From: Saccharibacillus sp. JS10
Lineage (GTDB): Bacteria > Bacillota > Bacilli > Paenibacillales > Paenibacillaceae
DNA: 64,000 nt
Assembly (NCBI RefSeq): GCF_024436065.1
Contig: NZ_JANFNS010000005.1
Coordinates: forward strand, 248,001 to 312,000
Direction: 5' to 3'
Shown here: piece after piece, positions 28,146-37,324 of the stretch
Layout: each line of letters begins with the position of its first letter
Numbering within the stretch: the first letter of the stretch is position 1
Position numbers and translations under genes: made by a program
The notes under the pieces: generated by a model
What the model was told of the DNA's origin: nothing
The model's database searches: none
Seen by the model: only the letters and a program-made list of their open reading frames with translations

Positions 28146-28511
28146 TTATTCCTGTATTTCTCCATTCCAATTAACGATTTTTATTTCTTTATCTTTTGAT
28201 AGACACCAGTCAATGATGTCTCCTACTAGCTTTGGCGTAATAATTCCATCATCCCATTTTGGCGTTAACACTCGTCTATAACCGATATATTCTTCTATCC
28301 AGCCTTCAAATTCTTTTCCCATGATCACTATATTCGGTTTTTGCTTTTCATTGTTATGCTGACCCACTTCATAAGTAATCAGAAAGTTTTTATCTTCAGA
28401 AATAATATGCAGCTTATTAAGCCCTTCGTCGTCAAAGTCTGGTTGGACGTACCAATAAAACAACCGATTTGAACGTATGATTTTACGTTTGTATTTTTTT
28501 CTTACACCCAT
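28146..28511 (-). CDS. Hypothetical protein, 121 aa
   Basis: Basic N terminus (GVRKKYKRKIIRSNRLFYWYVQP) and a mixed alpha/beta remainder; no family recognised. GAGGTG before the ATG. It precedes the methyltransferase by 20 bases. Confidence 0.65.
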   Translation of the reverse strand: MGVRKKYKRKIIRSNRLFYWYVQPDFDDEGLNKLHIISEDKNFLITYEVGQHNNEKQKPNIVIMGKEFEGWIEEYIGYRRVLTPKWDDGIITPKLVGDIIDWCLSKDKEIKIVNWNGEIQE

Positions 28512-28574
28512 ACTTCACCTCAAAGAGTTCGTTTCATTTTTCGTAAGATATTGACGCATTAGTCGATCTGCTTA

Positions 28575-29189
28575 TTATACGTATTCGACTATATCCGCTT
28601 CGGTATTATATATGGCTGTTCTCGTATCATTTTTTAACACGAATTTTTCTTGACCCTTCGAGTCGATACAATAGGCAATTGGAATCGATATTTTACTATC
28701 TTTAAAAGCTCCATCGCTATGGCTTGTCCCAATCACCATCACTTGACTCTGCACCGCGATCTTTTTAGCTGTATTAATCCATTCCTCAAATTGTGCTTCG
28801 CTAAACATCCCTACACCAATCGGATGGATCATCAGGCCTAGTTCCTTCCCTTGCACTTTTTCCCGACCTTGTAGAACTAACTCATCGCACAGTATAAAAC
28901 CTATATGTATTCCTTCTACTTTAACAATCGGAGATTCATCGTATTTGGCGCGATCTAGCTTGATCTCACCTACTCGATTAATAATAATCGCTCGATCTTT
29001 AGGCTTTTTATGACCTGAAATGATTGCGGTATCGTAAGCTTTCGCCAATGCACAAGCTTCTTTCACGTTTTGATTTAGATAACCTTCTGGATAGATCGCA
29101 AGATCGATGGCATGTTGATTGTTCATCAGCTCTGCTTCAAGTTGCGTCAAACTTTTTTCTAACTTCGGCTGACCGATTAAGATTTTCAT
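28575..29189 (-). CDS. Carbon-nitrogen hydrolase (nitrilase superfamily), short form
   Basis: 204 residues with the nitrilase catalytic order: Glu in YPEGYL, Lys in the GHKKPKDRAIIIN region and Cys in IGFILCDELV. The protein is shorter than the 260-300 residues usual for the family, and the Cys context (CDE) is not the common CYD/CWE form, so activity is uncertain. Confidence 0.75.
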   Translation of the reverse strand: MKILIGQPKLEKSLTQLEAELMNNQHAIDLAIYPEGYLNQNVKEACALAKAYDTAIISGHKKPKDRAIIINRVGEIKLDRAKYDESPIVKVEGIHIGFILCDELVLQGREKVQGKELGLMIHPIGVGMFSEAQFEEWINTAKKIAVQSQVMVIGTSHSDGAFKDSKISIPIAYCIDSKGQEKFVLKNDTRTAIYNTEADIVEYV

Positions 29190-29199
29190 AATTGATCTC

Positions 29200-29712
29200 C
29201 TATCCTACTGTATCGTGACCCGCAAACCCCTTCATACTTTCTCTCAACAAACTAACGCCTTCTTCGACGCTTTTCATATTTTCGTCGTCATTCATATGAT
29301 TCCGCGCATGTAGCAATACCGGTCTCAAAGACTCTACCGAGTTCCCGAATTCGTACATCCATTCATACCGAGGAACCATCCATAAGTGAAAGTGATGCGT
29401 CGTATCTTCGTTATAAAAGTAATACACTTTTTCAATGCCTAATTGTTTTCTTTGTTCGCTTCTTAGTTTGTGGATCAACGACATATATTCGGTCTGCTCG
29501 TCATCCGTTAATTCGTCCATGCAGTAAAAATGTCTTTTTGCAGCCAATATCACTAAACCTCTGATCGGGTAAGCGATATCTTGATGCACATGAAAGTTTT
29601 CCGATTCGTAAATGACTCCGCCTGTAGACTCAATCAAACCACTTGTTAAAGCGCAGCTTACACATTCGATTTCTAGCGTTCTTCCGTCCGGTAATGTAAT
29701 TTGCCTCGGCAT
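29200..29712 (-). CDS. HIT-like protein
   Basis: 170 residues with a histidine-triad-like motif THHFHLWMVPR and the preceding YYFYNEDT typical of HIT hydrolases of nucleotide phosphoramidates or Ap4A. An unusual N-terminal CVSC pair may bind metal. It ends 10 bases before the nitrilase-like gene. Confidence 0.78.
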   Translation of the reverse strand: MPRQITLPDGRTLEIECVSCALTSGLIESTGGVIYESENFHVHQDIAYPIRGLVILAAKRHFYCMDELTDDEQTEYMSLIHKLRSEQRKQLGIEKVYYFYNEDTTHHFHLWMVPRYEWMYEFGNSVESLRPVLLHARNHMNDDENMKSVEEGVSLLRESMKGFAGHDTVG

Positions 29713-29783
29713 GATAAACCTCCTGAGTAGGTTGGTAACGTTCTCATTTTGATAATTATTAAAAAGCCAATTCCTCCGCTACT

Positions 29784-30338
29784 TTAGAAGAAAGTTCCCT
29801 TCTGGTCATCGATCATTTTTCTCCATTCTTCTTCCAAAATACTCATCTCGATCAGATTCCAATATTCATTTTTGTACCTTATCGCGTCTCTAAATAATCC
29901 TTCTTTTACGAAACCCGCACTTTCGTAACATTGTATAGCCGAGGTATTAAAATCAAAGACGCCTAAGCTAATCCGATGCAAATCGAGTTCGTTGAATCCG
30001 ATACGAATGGCATGTTCAATAATCTGTTTTCCATAACCTTTACCTCTGTGAGCTTGATTGAGCAGGACTTTACCGATTCTTCCTGATCGATTAGATCGGT
30101 CTATTTTTCCAAGCGAGATGTGCCCTACAAGTTCATTCGTATGTTGTTCGACTGCTTTATAAATGAATGTACTAGAAGTTTGCTTATCGTTTGCTCCTTC
30201 CAGATAATCAGTTAACTGCTCGACGGTTAGAGGATATTTAAACTGAGGTCCAGACCATTGGAGCAAAAACTTCTCATCTCCGCTCCATTCCATTAATGAA
30301 TTAAAATCAGCAGGTTCAAAATATTCAAGAGTAATCAT
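29784..30338 (-). CDS. GNAT family N-acetyltransferase, RimJ/RimL type
   Basis: 184 residues. GRIGKVLLNQAHRGKGYGKQIIEHAI is motif A, followed by HRISLGVFDFNTSAIQCYESAGFVKEG, the classic RimJ/RimL ending. Acceptor unknown. Confidence 0.9.
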   Translation of the reverse strand: MITLEYFEPADFNSLMEWSGDEKFLLQWSGPQFKYPLTVEQLTDYLEGANDKQTSSTFIYKAVEQHTNELVGHISLGKIDRSNRSGRIGKVLLNQAHRGKGYGKQIIEHAIRIGFNELDLHRISLGVFDFNTSAIQCYESAGFVKEGLFRDAIRYKNEYWNLIEMSILEEEWRKMIDDQKGTFF

Positions 30339-30373
30339 ACGAATCTATCCCTTCGGTCGTTGGTGGGTAACCT

Positions 30374-30661
30374 CTATGCGTAATATCCGCCATGCAACAA
30401 ATATTCTTTTGTTTCTTTATAGTGTTTATAAATTTTACTGAATGCTTTATTGGCTTGATGCTGATCTTTGGTTTCGCTTAAAGAAGGTTTAAGAACTTTC
30501 ACGATTTCTTTCATATCGGTCTCAAGTGAGGGTTCGCTCGCGATCAGTTTCTCTAAATCCAATTCAAAGGTTCCTTCCAAATTTTCCGAACAATCGCCGT
30601 AGCTATAGACTGCTGTAGTGTCATGTGTTTGAAGCAGCTTGAATCGGATGCAAATCGCCAT
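30374..30661 (-). CDS. Hypothetical protein, 95 aa
   Basis: Small acidic protein. ATG 30661 has GAGGAA at normal spacing, so the longer frame to 30718 is discarded. No domain recognised. Confidence 0.6.
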   Translation of the reverse strand: MAICIRFKLLQTHDTTAVYSYGDCSENLEGTFELDLEKLIASEPSLETDMKEIVKVLKPSLSETKDQHQANKAFSKIYKHYKETKEYLLHGGYYA

Positions 30662-30714
30662 AGAATTCCTCTGTTCTTTTTGATTTAATGTATGACGGAA
30701 GCATAGGTGGGATA

Positions 30715-31238
30715 TCACGAAAAGCTTTTCGTTTCCTGTAAGGTTTTTAAAAATGTACGGGTTTGCTTGGGAGACGTTAAAATATAGACTTCTTTCTCTC
30801 CTTTTAAATTCTCCAACATCTGCAATATACCTGGTCTTTTGTCGCGCCTATACCTCCATATCCAATTCAAGAACTGAAGGTCGACTCTTTCTTCGCATCC
30901 ATTTGCCATATCAGGTCGTGACTTGCCTCTATATGAAAGGTTCTTTTTATAGCTCGGTAGAGGCTGATGTAAGTAGGATAATCCAGATAGATGATCGTAT
31001 CCGCTTCCCGTAAGCGAACGTTCATCGTTCCTCCGTAGTTGCCATCAATGATCCACTCTTTTTGCAAGACTAACTCTTCCATCAACCGGTTCCACTCTTC
31101 TTTTGGCGTTGGCACCCATCCCGGGTTCCAGTTCAAAGCATCCAAATGAAAAACAGGAAGTTGCCTGATCTGCCCTAATTTTAAAGCTAAAGTCGATTTT
31201 CCTGATCCGCCTGAGCCAATGATCGCGATCTTTTTCAT
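30715..31238 (-). pseudogene. FlaR-like P-loop kinase, disrupted by a frameshift
   Basis: The first frame gives an adenylate-kinase-like P-loop protein of the topology-modulation (FlaR) type: IGSGGSGKSTLA, FHLDALNW, EWIIDGNYGGTM. It goes out of register near 30905-30920. A second frame then continues with the expected family ending RGKSRPDMANGCEERVDLQFLNWIW...RRDKRPGILQML. One base seems to be missing in the TTTCATATAGAGG stretch. It is either a recent pseudogene, a sequencing error, or (least likely) programmed frameshifting. Confidence 0.8.
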
Positions 31239-31328
31239 GTTGTGTACCTTTTGACTCCTTTCCGCCTACTCTAGTCGCATAAAAAGTAGAAGTTCTGGAT
31301 TAAAGCTCTTTTTATCATATAACTGAAT

Positions 31329-32243
31329 TCAAGTTGCAAGAGCACGTTTGATGTTCCCTTTCGCTTCATCTATCAATCTTTGATCGCCCTCGCTAATTGC
31401 CTGCATCATGATCAGCATGGGAATATATAGGGCAATCAATCGTGCCAATATCTTTGTTTCTTCATCCACTTCTCCATACACGTCGAAAAAAGTTGAACGT
31501 GCTTCTGGAGGTAAAAAGCTATATCCAATATTCAAGTCGCAAGCCGGATGACCGATGTTGATATCTCCCCAATCAATAATGCCTGAAATTTTACCGCTCT
31601 TATCTACCAGCATATTTTTGAAATGAAGATCGCCGTGAAGGAATGTATGCTTTTGCTCAACCTTTTGAATACTAAGCTGTTCCAAATAATTCACTAAAGC
31701 CAAATACTCTTCTTCGCTCAAATGAGGGGCAACGTTAGGCAGGAATGTGTACATCTTTTTTTTACGCTCTTCAATATCCGTCAAATTTCTATGATCTTGT
31801 TGAACTCCATGTTCTAAGGCGACTTGCACGGGGAACGTATGTAAGTTTTTAAGAAATACAGCAATTGTTGTTGCCGAAAGAGCACGTTGCTTATCCGTTA
31901 ATCCGATCGGAAAATCGCCAGGTAAATAGGAGTAGCCTAGAAAAGGTGCTGGATAACCATAGTCCGCTTTTCCAAAAAATAATGGCATCGAATAATCCAG
32001 CGAACAATAGTCTTTAAGCTTGGGCAGTATCTTTTTCTCGATCTCCAAAGAAGGTATAGCAAATTCTCTTCTCGGAAAACGGAATACATATTCAGTTCCC
32101 ACAAGATAGACCGTATTGTCCCATCCATACCCTAGTTTTTTCACGCTTTTTGAAGCTAGCTCCGGGAATTGGTTGCTTATTAATCGACATGCCAATTCCT
32201 GCGATACTTCCCACTCTGCATCCCATTGATTCGAACTTCCCAT
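31329..32243 (-). CDS. Aminoglycoside phosphotransferase (APH) family protein
   Basis: 304 residues of kinase fold. The N lobe has YGWDNTVYLVG and FRFPRREFA; the catalytic loop HGDLHFKNMLVD holds the essential Asp; IIDWGDINIGHPACDL supplies the metal-binding Asp. Substrates may be aminoglycosides, macrolides or small metabolites. ATG 32243 follows AAGGGAG. A GTG at 32282 overlapping the GNAT stop is a possible alternative. Confidence 0.85.
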   Translation of the reverse strand: MGSSNQWDAEWEVSQELACRLISNQFPELASKSVKKLGYGWDNTVYLVGTEYVFRFPRREFAIPSLEIEKKILPKLKDYCSLDYSMPLFFGKADYGYPAPFLGYSYLPGDFPIGLTDKQRALSATTIAVFLKNLHTFPVQVALEHGVQQDHRNLTDIEERKKKMYTFLPNVAPHLSEEEYLALVNYLEQLSIQKVEQKHTFLHGDLHFKNMLVDKSGKISGIIDWGDINIGHPACDLNIGYSFLPPEARSTFFDVYGEVDEETKILARLIALYIPMLIMMQAISEGDQRLIDEAKGNIKRALAT

Positions 32244-32278
32244 ATCTTTTATCTCCCTTATGCAATCGAAGATTTCCG

Positions 32279-32815
32279 TCACAGTATCTTTACCAATTCT
32301 AAATTTGCGTAAGTCGTTTCGGAATGTTCGTTATCTCCGTAGATCCCGCTCGCATGATTGAACCCAGATTTAATCCAAAACTTCAAAGCTCCCCAATTTT
32401 TCAAAGCTACGTTAATCCGAATTTCTTTATATCCTAAAGATCTCGTTTCTTCTACAAATTGATGAATAACTTCTTGTCCAAAGCCTTTCTTTTGAATACG
32501 CTTATCGATATATAAAAATTCAAAATACATAGAATCCGTAGACGGATACCCATGATAGATGCTCAATATTCCTATGATTTTGGCGTCTTCTTTCGTTCGA
32601 ATGGTTTGTATGCTGTAATTTTCCAACTTCCCGTCGGGAGGTAGATTCCCTTTGAAGAAACCGTCTTTGATATGCTCTGGATTATAGGTTTGTCCATCCC
32701 ATTGATTCATGTATGTACTCGTTTCGTAAATCTCTTGCACGGATGCAATTTCTTCTTCTTTTAGATCGGATAGAATCAGCCTTTGGGAAGTCCAGTTATT
32801 TGAGATCAGTTTCAT
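32279..32815 (-). CDS. GNAT family N-acetyltransferase
   Basis: 178 residues with YFEFLYIDKRIQKKGFGQEVIHQFVEE as motif A and RINVALKNWGALKFWIKSGF as motif B. Its ATG overlaps the stop of the upstream methyltransferase (ATGA), which suggests translational coupling. Confidence 0.88.
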   Translation of the reverse strand: MKLISNNWTSQRLILSDLKEEEIASVQEIYETSTYMNQWDGQTYNPEHIKDGFFKGNLPPDGKLENYSIQTIRTKEDAKIIGILSIYHGYPSTDSMYFEFLYIDKRIQKKGFGQEVIHQFVEETRSLGYKEIRINVALKNWGALKFWIKSGFNHASGIYGDNEHSETTYANLELVKIL

Positions 32816-33543
32816 GATTTTGTCCCTTCTTTTGTAGCATGGAAAATGAATGATCTTGCTTGTGGCGTAGCTTGTTCAAACTCCCAATCTCCATAAACTT
32901 GAATGTGCGAAAAGTTAGCTTGTCTTAACGAATCATAGATAGCTTCTTCTGTTCTGAATTTTAGTTCCATTTTTTCATGAACGAGGACTTGACCTGTATC
33001 TGCGACTTTGACCGTTTCATAGAAAGTAAAAATATCGTCCACAAACCCTTCATATTGCGTCCAGATCTCAAGAGTCTCTCCAGTCAACGCGTTTTTTGCG
33101 ATATCAGGTGTAGTGTCCAAAGCCCAATGCTCCCAAGCTTTTGCTAATGGGTTTCGTGTATCAAAAATAAAGCTGCCGCCGGGTTTTAAAGCTCGGTACG
33201 CATCGGCAAGGACATTTCTCCAGCTTTCTTCCGTAAGAAACACTTGCGCGACATTCGCGGTCATGATGATGGCTTCGAAGGCATCGGTTTGCAGTTGCGC
33301 ACTATCGCCAACTATCCATTTTACAACTCCCTGAGATTCTTTGGCTTTCGCGTATTGAATTGCTTCTTCATGTGGATCAATAGCGGTAACCTCATAACCT
33401 TCTTTTGCAAAATGGGTCGTTAATCGCCCTGTGCCGCAACCTAAATCCGCTAAAGTCTTAACGTTGATCTTCTTTAATAAGGCTAAAAAGAATTCATCGT
33501 CTTTGCCCCAGCTATTTACTTGATCGTATACCAATGGAATCAT
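32812..33543 (-). CDS. Class I SAM-dependent methyltransferase
   Basis: 243 residues; TLADLGCGTGRLTTHFAKEG (motif I), VTAIDPHEEAIQ (acidic loop), LKPGGSFIFDTRNP (post motif). It is translationally coupled to the downstream GNAT by a 4-base overlap. Confidence 0.9.
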   Translation of the reverse strand: MIPLVYDQVNSWGKDDEFFLALLKKINVKTLADLGCGTGRLTTHFAKEGYEVTAIDPHEEAIQYAKAKESQGVVKWIVGDSAQLQTDAFEAIIMTANVAQVFLTEESWRNVLADAYRALKPGGSFIFDTRNPLAKAWEHWALDTTPDIAKNALTGETLEIWTQYEGFVDDIFTFYETVKVADTGQVLVHEKMELKFRTEEAIYDSLRQANFSHIQVYGDWEFEQATPQARSFIFHATKEGTKS

Positions 33544-33573
33544 TTATTTACCTGCTTTCTACACATTTATTTC

Positions 33574-33969
33574 TTATTTCTTTCTGGGAATGATATAGGC
33601 TTTATCCGTTTTCTCAAATCCGATCAGGGGATAGAATTCGATGGCTGCTGGAGACGAAATTAATACCAAAGACGTCTCGTCTCCTAATAAATCTTGCAGT
33701 CTATTCACTAATTGCTTTCCGATTCCTTGATTTTGATAGTCTCGATCTACTGCAAGGTCCGACAAATAGCAAGAATACGAATAATCGGTCAATGCTCTTG
33801 CAATCCCGATCATTTTATTACCATCCCATGCACTAATCATGATGTCCGAGTTGTCTATCATTCTTTGCACTCGATCTATATCTTCGTGCGGTCTTTTTAT
33901 TCCTGATTTTTCAAATACTTTGGCTACGTCTGTAGCGTTGAGTCGTTTGTCTTCTGAGTATGTGATCAT
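33574..33969 (-). CDS. GNAT family N-acetyltransferase, short
   Basis: 131 residues with SDLAVDRDYQNQGIGKQLVNRLQDLL as motif A and AIEFYPLIGFEK near the end. ATG 33969 is used since AGGAG is 8 bases upstream; an ATG two codons earlier is too close. The 242 bases on its upstream side (33970-34211) hold no gene I can support. Confidence 0.88.
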   Translation of the reverse strand: MITYSEDKRLNATDVAKVFEKSGIKRPHEDIDRVQRMIDNSDIMISAWDGNKMIGIARALTDYSYSCYLSDLAVDRDYQNQGIGKQLVNRLQDLLGDETSLVLISSPAAIEFYPLIGFEKTDKAYIIPRKK

Positions 33970-34211
33970 TGTCATGGCTCCTTTTTGCTTTTTAATTCAA
34001 TGAATTGCCCTCATGGCTAGTATCTATATCTTTGCCACTACCATTTAAAAGTAAAGAAGCGCTGACTTGGCGTATTCAGTTAAGGTCTATTCAAAAATAT
34101 CATCCATTTACGGAATTACTAATAATGAATGATTCAATATATCTTTACTCTATTAACGGCTTACACTGTCTTAAGGTTCTGTTGAGATCAAGCTTCTCAC
34201 AGAGAATATAA

Positions 34212-34730
34212 TTACTTTTTTAATATTTCTATTGCGTTCTCTAAGATTGTCTTATCGCGTATCATCATGAATTTTGTTGAGTAATCAGTGCAACGTGTTA
34301 ACGAATTGTTCATTACTTCTAATGCGTTTTCTAAAGTCATCCATTTCATTAACATCCCTGATTCTATTTCACTAGCACTTAATTGTATTGCCTCAGGCTC
34401 TCCGTTTACCTTTGCTATATAACAATATGAAACTTGCATAAAATCATTTCTATTTTTGTGTTCTTCAATATACCCTAGCTCGTAGATTATCTTAGCTACG
34501 TACCCTGTCTCTTCTTTAATCTCTCTTGTAAAAGATTCTTCTTTTCTTTCGCCTTCTTCAATTCCTCCACCTGGTAACTTATATAAGTTGAGTTCTGACA
34601 TGCACATCATAGCTACATAATTACGCTCATCAATAAGTACACCTCTAGAAGCGTATCGTGTTGCATTTTTTATTATTTTTATAGGACCCGCAAACATATC
34701 ACTGTCTGTTATTCTCCTAATCAATTTCAA
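34212..34730 (-). CDS. NUDIX hydrolase
   Basis: 172 residues. The NUDIX box GGGIEEGERKEESFTREIKEETGY is complete (G-x5-E-x7-R-E-x2-E-E-x-G). Starts with TTG behind AAGG. Substrate unknown, a nucleoside diphosphate derivative by family. Confidence 0.87.
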   Translation of the reverse strand: MKLIRRITDSDMFAGPIKIIKNATRYASRGVLIDERNYVAMMCMSELNLYKLPGGGIEEGERKEESFTREIKEETGYVAKIIYELGYIEEHKNRNDFMQVSYCYIAKVNGEPEAIQLSASEIESGMLMKWMTLENALEVMNNSLTRCTDYSTKFMMIRDKTILENAIEILKK

Positions 34731-34752
34731 TTCGATTACCTTCTCCCTCTAA

Positions 34753-35091
34753 TCATCTTAAAGTATCTTCATCTCCAACATGTTGGATTTCACTCAACAC
34801 ATAACGTTTCTCTTTAGATCCTTGGTACGAAACAAAATACTCTTTGTTCACTGCAATAAGATTCCAGACCTTTGCATCTTCGACTTCTATTCGTACTTCC
34901 TCTATTTCCTCGGCACTTGAGTTATAACCAATAATCCATTTTTCTTTGTAATCGTCAGAATAATGTTTCTCAGTCACGCGAAGAAATGTTGCGATTGAAC
35001 TCGTAGTTGTATGGCTCTGTTTTTCGCAACCAGTAAAGATCGTGACCAACAGTATTAAAGCAAAAAATGTTTTAAAGGTTTTAAAAATCAA
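34753..35091 (-). CDS. Small lipoprotein, 112 aa
   Basis: Starts with TTG behind GAGGAG. Signal FKTFFALILLVTIFTGC ends in a lipobox Cys near residue 21. The mature domain of ~90 residues has no recognised family. The longer frame to 35184 puts 31 extra residues before the signal peptide and is rejected. Confidence 0.72.
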   Translation of the reverse strand: MIFKTFKTFFALILLVTIFTGCEKQSHTTTSSIATFLRVTEKHYSDDYKEKWIIGYNSSAEEIEEVRIEVEDAKVWNLIAVNKEYFVSYQGSKEKRYVLSEIQHVGDEDTLR

Positions 35092-35147
35092 TTTAATTCT
35101 CTCCTCAAGTCTTAAGACGTACAACATTGACCAGTACAAACAAAGCA

Positions 35148-35167
35148 GCGGACGCAAAAGCGCCCGC
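35148..35167 (-). terminator. Possible weak terminator after the isochorismatase gene
   Basis: GCGGACGC and GCGCCCGC pair with one mismatch over an AAAA loop. The T-rich stretch that follows on the minus strand is interrupted, so termination would be weak. Confidence 0.35.
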
Positions 35168-35195
35168 CGTACTATACCGTTCATTATATAATATC

Positions 35196-35687
35196 TTACA
35201 TTAATAGGTCATTCAAACAAATAATTTGACTTCCTTTACTTTCGTAATAACGCATCATCTCGTCTATTTTCTTTTTATCGTAACTAGTCACGCAATCGGA
35301 TAAGACATTAACGCTATAATTGGCTTTGCGTAAGTTGTAACAAGTGGACTTCACGCAAGCTACAGCATCTGCTCCTGTTATGCAGAACTCATCTATTTCA
35401 TGCTGATCGATAAAGTCGGCAAATTCTTCGCAGCTTAATGCATTTTGTTTGGATTTAGTAAAAATATTTTTGGATGCGATTTGCAAGTCTACAGCTAACT
35501 CAGATCCATATGTATTAGGCTTAAGTGTTCTTGTGCCGGCTGATAAATTTTCATGCTTGATATAAACAACATGAATGTCATTATCGACTGCCCAATCAAT
35601 AGCTTGATTAATATTGCCGATCACATCTTTGTAATTTTTGGTGATATCATTTTGAATATCGATGATGACCAAAGCTTGTTTTTGCAT
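35196..35687 (-). CDS. Isochorismatase-family cysteine hydrolase
   Basis: 163 residues; catalytic Asp in IDIQND, the Lys region VYIKHEN and catalytic Cys in GADAVACVKSTC. Members hydrolyse amides or vinyl ethers such as nicotinamide or isochorismate. ATG 35687 follows GGAGG. It is divergent from a WYL-type regulator, which is probably its regulator. Confidence 0.85.
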   Translation of the reverse strand: MQKQALVIIDIQNDITKNYKDVIGNINQAIDWAVDNDIHVVYIKHENLSAGTRTLKPNTYGSELAVDLQIASKNIFTKSKQNALSCEEFADFIDQHEIDEFCITGADAVACVKSTCYNLRKANYSVNVLSDCVTSYDKKKIDEMMRYYESKGSQIICLNDLLM

Positions 35688-35733
35688 GATACTTCCTCCA
35701 AATGGTTGATTTGCTTGCTTGTTTATCATACGT

Positions 35734-35751
35734 TGTAATTATTGACAACAG
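35734..35751. promoter_or_regulatory. Candidate operator between divergent genes
   Basis: The inverted repeat GTTGT-8 bases-ACAAC lies between the isochorismatase and regulator genes, where an autoregulatory site would be expected. Assignment rests on position only. Confidence 0.3.
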
Positions 35752-35802
35752 TATGGCAACAATCTGCAAGGGCAATAACCAATATTGAAGGGCGGCTATC
35801 CC

Positions 35803-36735
35803 ATGAAAGTGGACAGGCTTATTAGCATTATTATGATACTTCTTGATAAAAAGCGTATAGGCGCACAGGAATTAGCCGATCGGTTTGAAGTTTCACCCCG
35901 CACAATCTACCGCGATATCGACACGATCAATATGGCAGGAATTCCTGTTCGTTCTACATCGGGAGTCGGCGGCGGCTTTGAGATTATGCAGGAATATAAG
36001 ATTGATGGGAAGGTTTTTTCGACTGCGGATCTTTCTGCTATCTTGATGGGGCTTTTGAGTCTTTCTAACATGATTCATGGCGATGAACTGATAAATGCCT
36101 TTGCGAAGGTCAAAAGCTTTATTCCAGCCGAACGAGCAAAAGACATTGAAGTAAAAGCAAATCAAATCTATGTAGATTTAAGTCCGTGGATCGGCAACCG
36201 GAATATACAATCTTATTTAGAAATGATCAAAACAGCTATGCAGCGAAGCAAGCTACTTTCTTTTAACTATGTAGACCGCTACGGAAATCAAACTACGCGA
36301 AAAGCCGAGCCTTACCAGCTTGTATTGAAAAGCAGTCATTGGTATTTCCAAGGGTATTGCCTTAACCGAAACGATTTTCGCTTATTTAGACTATCCCGTA
36401 TATCAAACTTACTCATTCAAGAGGACGTATTCACGCCACGGGGTTATGAAAAACCGCAGTTAGATTTCACAGACATTTTGAAAACGCTCCAAACAAAAAT
36501 CAAAATCCGTATTCATCAATCTGTCATGGACAGGGTATTGGATTATTGCACGTATGAACACTTTTCGCCAGACGGTGATGAGCACTACATCGTTAGTTTT
36601 CCTTTTATAGAGAACGAATACTATTACAATGTTCTTTTTAGTTTCGGGGATAAATGCGAGTGCTTAGAGCCAGTACATATTCGTGCAGAAATGAAACGTA
36701 GGATATATCATATCGCTGCGTTGTATGAACGTTAA
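35803..36735 (+). CDS. HTH/WYL-domain transcriptional regulator (YafY type)
   Basis: 310 residues. An N-terminal winged helix (KKRIGAQELADRFEVSPRTIYRDIDTINMAGIP) is followed by a WYL sensor domain (SFNYVDRYGNQTTRKAEPYQLVLKSSHWYFQGYC). It is one of the few plus-strand genes here and is divergent from the isochorismatase, so it probably controls that promoter. ATG 35803 is favoured over 35785 because it aligns with the family start. Confidence 0.88.
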   Translation: MKVDRLISIIMILLDKKRIGAQELADRFEVSPRTIYRDIDTINMAGIPVRSTSGVGGGFEIMQEYKIDGKVFSTADLSAILMGLLSLSNMIHGDELINAFAKVKSFIPAERAKDIEVKANQIYVDLSPWIGNRNIQSYLEMIKTAMQRSKLLSFNYVDRYGNQTTRKAEPYQLVLKSSHWYFQGYCLNRNDFRLFRLSRISNLLIQEDVFTPRGYEKPQLDFTDILKTLQTKIKIRIHQSVMDRVLDYCTYEHFSPDGDEHYIVSFPFIENEYYYNVLFSFGDKCECLEPVHIRAEMKRRIYHIAALYER

Positions 36736-36805
36736 TACGTGAAGGAATGTGAAAAAGATAAACGATTTTGATTATTATATGAAAGAGTAGCCCTCCAGAA
36801 TACAA

Positions 36806-37270
36806 TCAATCACGGTGTATAAAATGTTTAACGCCTTGATCTTCCACACTCATTTTCAGTAATTCATCTTTAATAAACGAAGGGACGATTTTGTGTTGAT
36901 CAAGCTCTTTCAGATCGATCCACCTATTTCGGTAGCCCGGTTCTATTCCAATCTCTTCTTTCTCTTCATCAACTGATTGAATGGTTACCCTGTAATAGAA
37001 CCCAATTTCGTGAAACTTTTTCCCTTCTAATTCAAAAAAATTCTCTACGATCCATACCAGTTGATGCCCGCTCACTTCAAATCCGAATTCTTCTTTAAGT
37101 TCTCTTGAAAGGGTCTCCGTTGTATCTTCATGAAGCTCCACTCTGCCACCCGGTAGAAACCAATAATCTTCTCCTTCCGCTTGTTGAAAAAGTATTTTAT
37201 TGTTCTGAATAACGATACATGCGGCACGAAAATTAAATTTACTTGAATCGATGTCAAAAGAAATCATCAT
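36806..37270 (-). CDS. NUDIX hydrolase
   Basis: 154 residues with a full NUDIX box starting GGRVELHEDTTETLSRELKEEFGF and the characteristic WFLPGG. Starts behind GAGGGG. Substrate unknown. Confidence 0.88.
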   Translation of the reverse strand: MMISFDIDSSKFNFRAACIVIQNNKILFQQAEGEDYWFLPGGRVELHEDTTETLSRELKEEFGFEVSGHQLVWIVENFFELEGKKFHEIGFYYRVTIQSVDEEKEEIGIEPGYRNRWIDLKELDQHKIVPSFIKDELLKMSVEDQGVKHFIHRD

Positions 37271-37324
37271 TGGTGTTCGCCCCTCAGATTAGGATTGGCT
37301 GCTACTTACGTCCGGCATATCTAT

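Noticed and set aside
34005-34211. A 68-codon plus-strand ORF
   Set aside because: No ribosome site, no family resemblance, low-complexity protein; the opposite strand is also full of stops. I see nothing else in this stretch.
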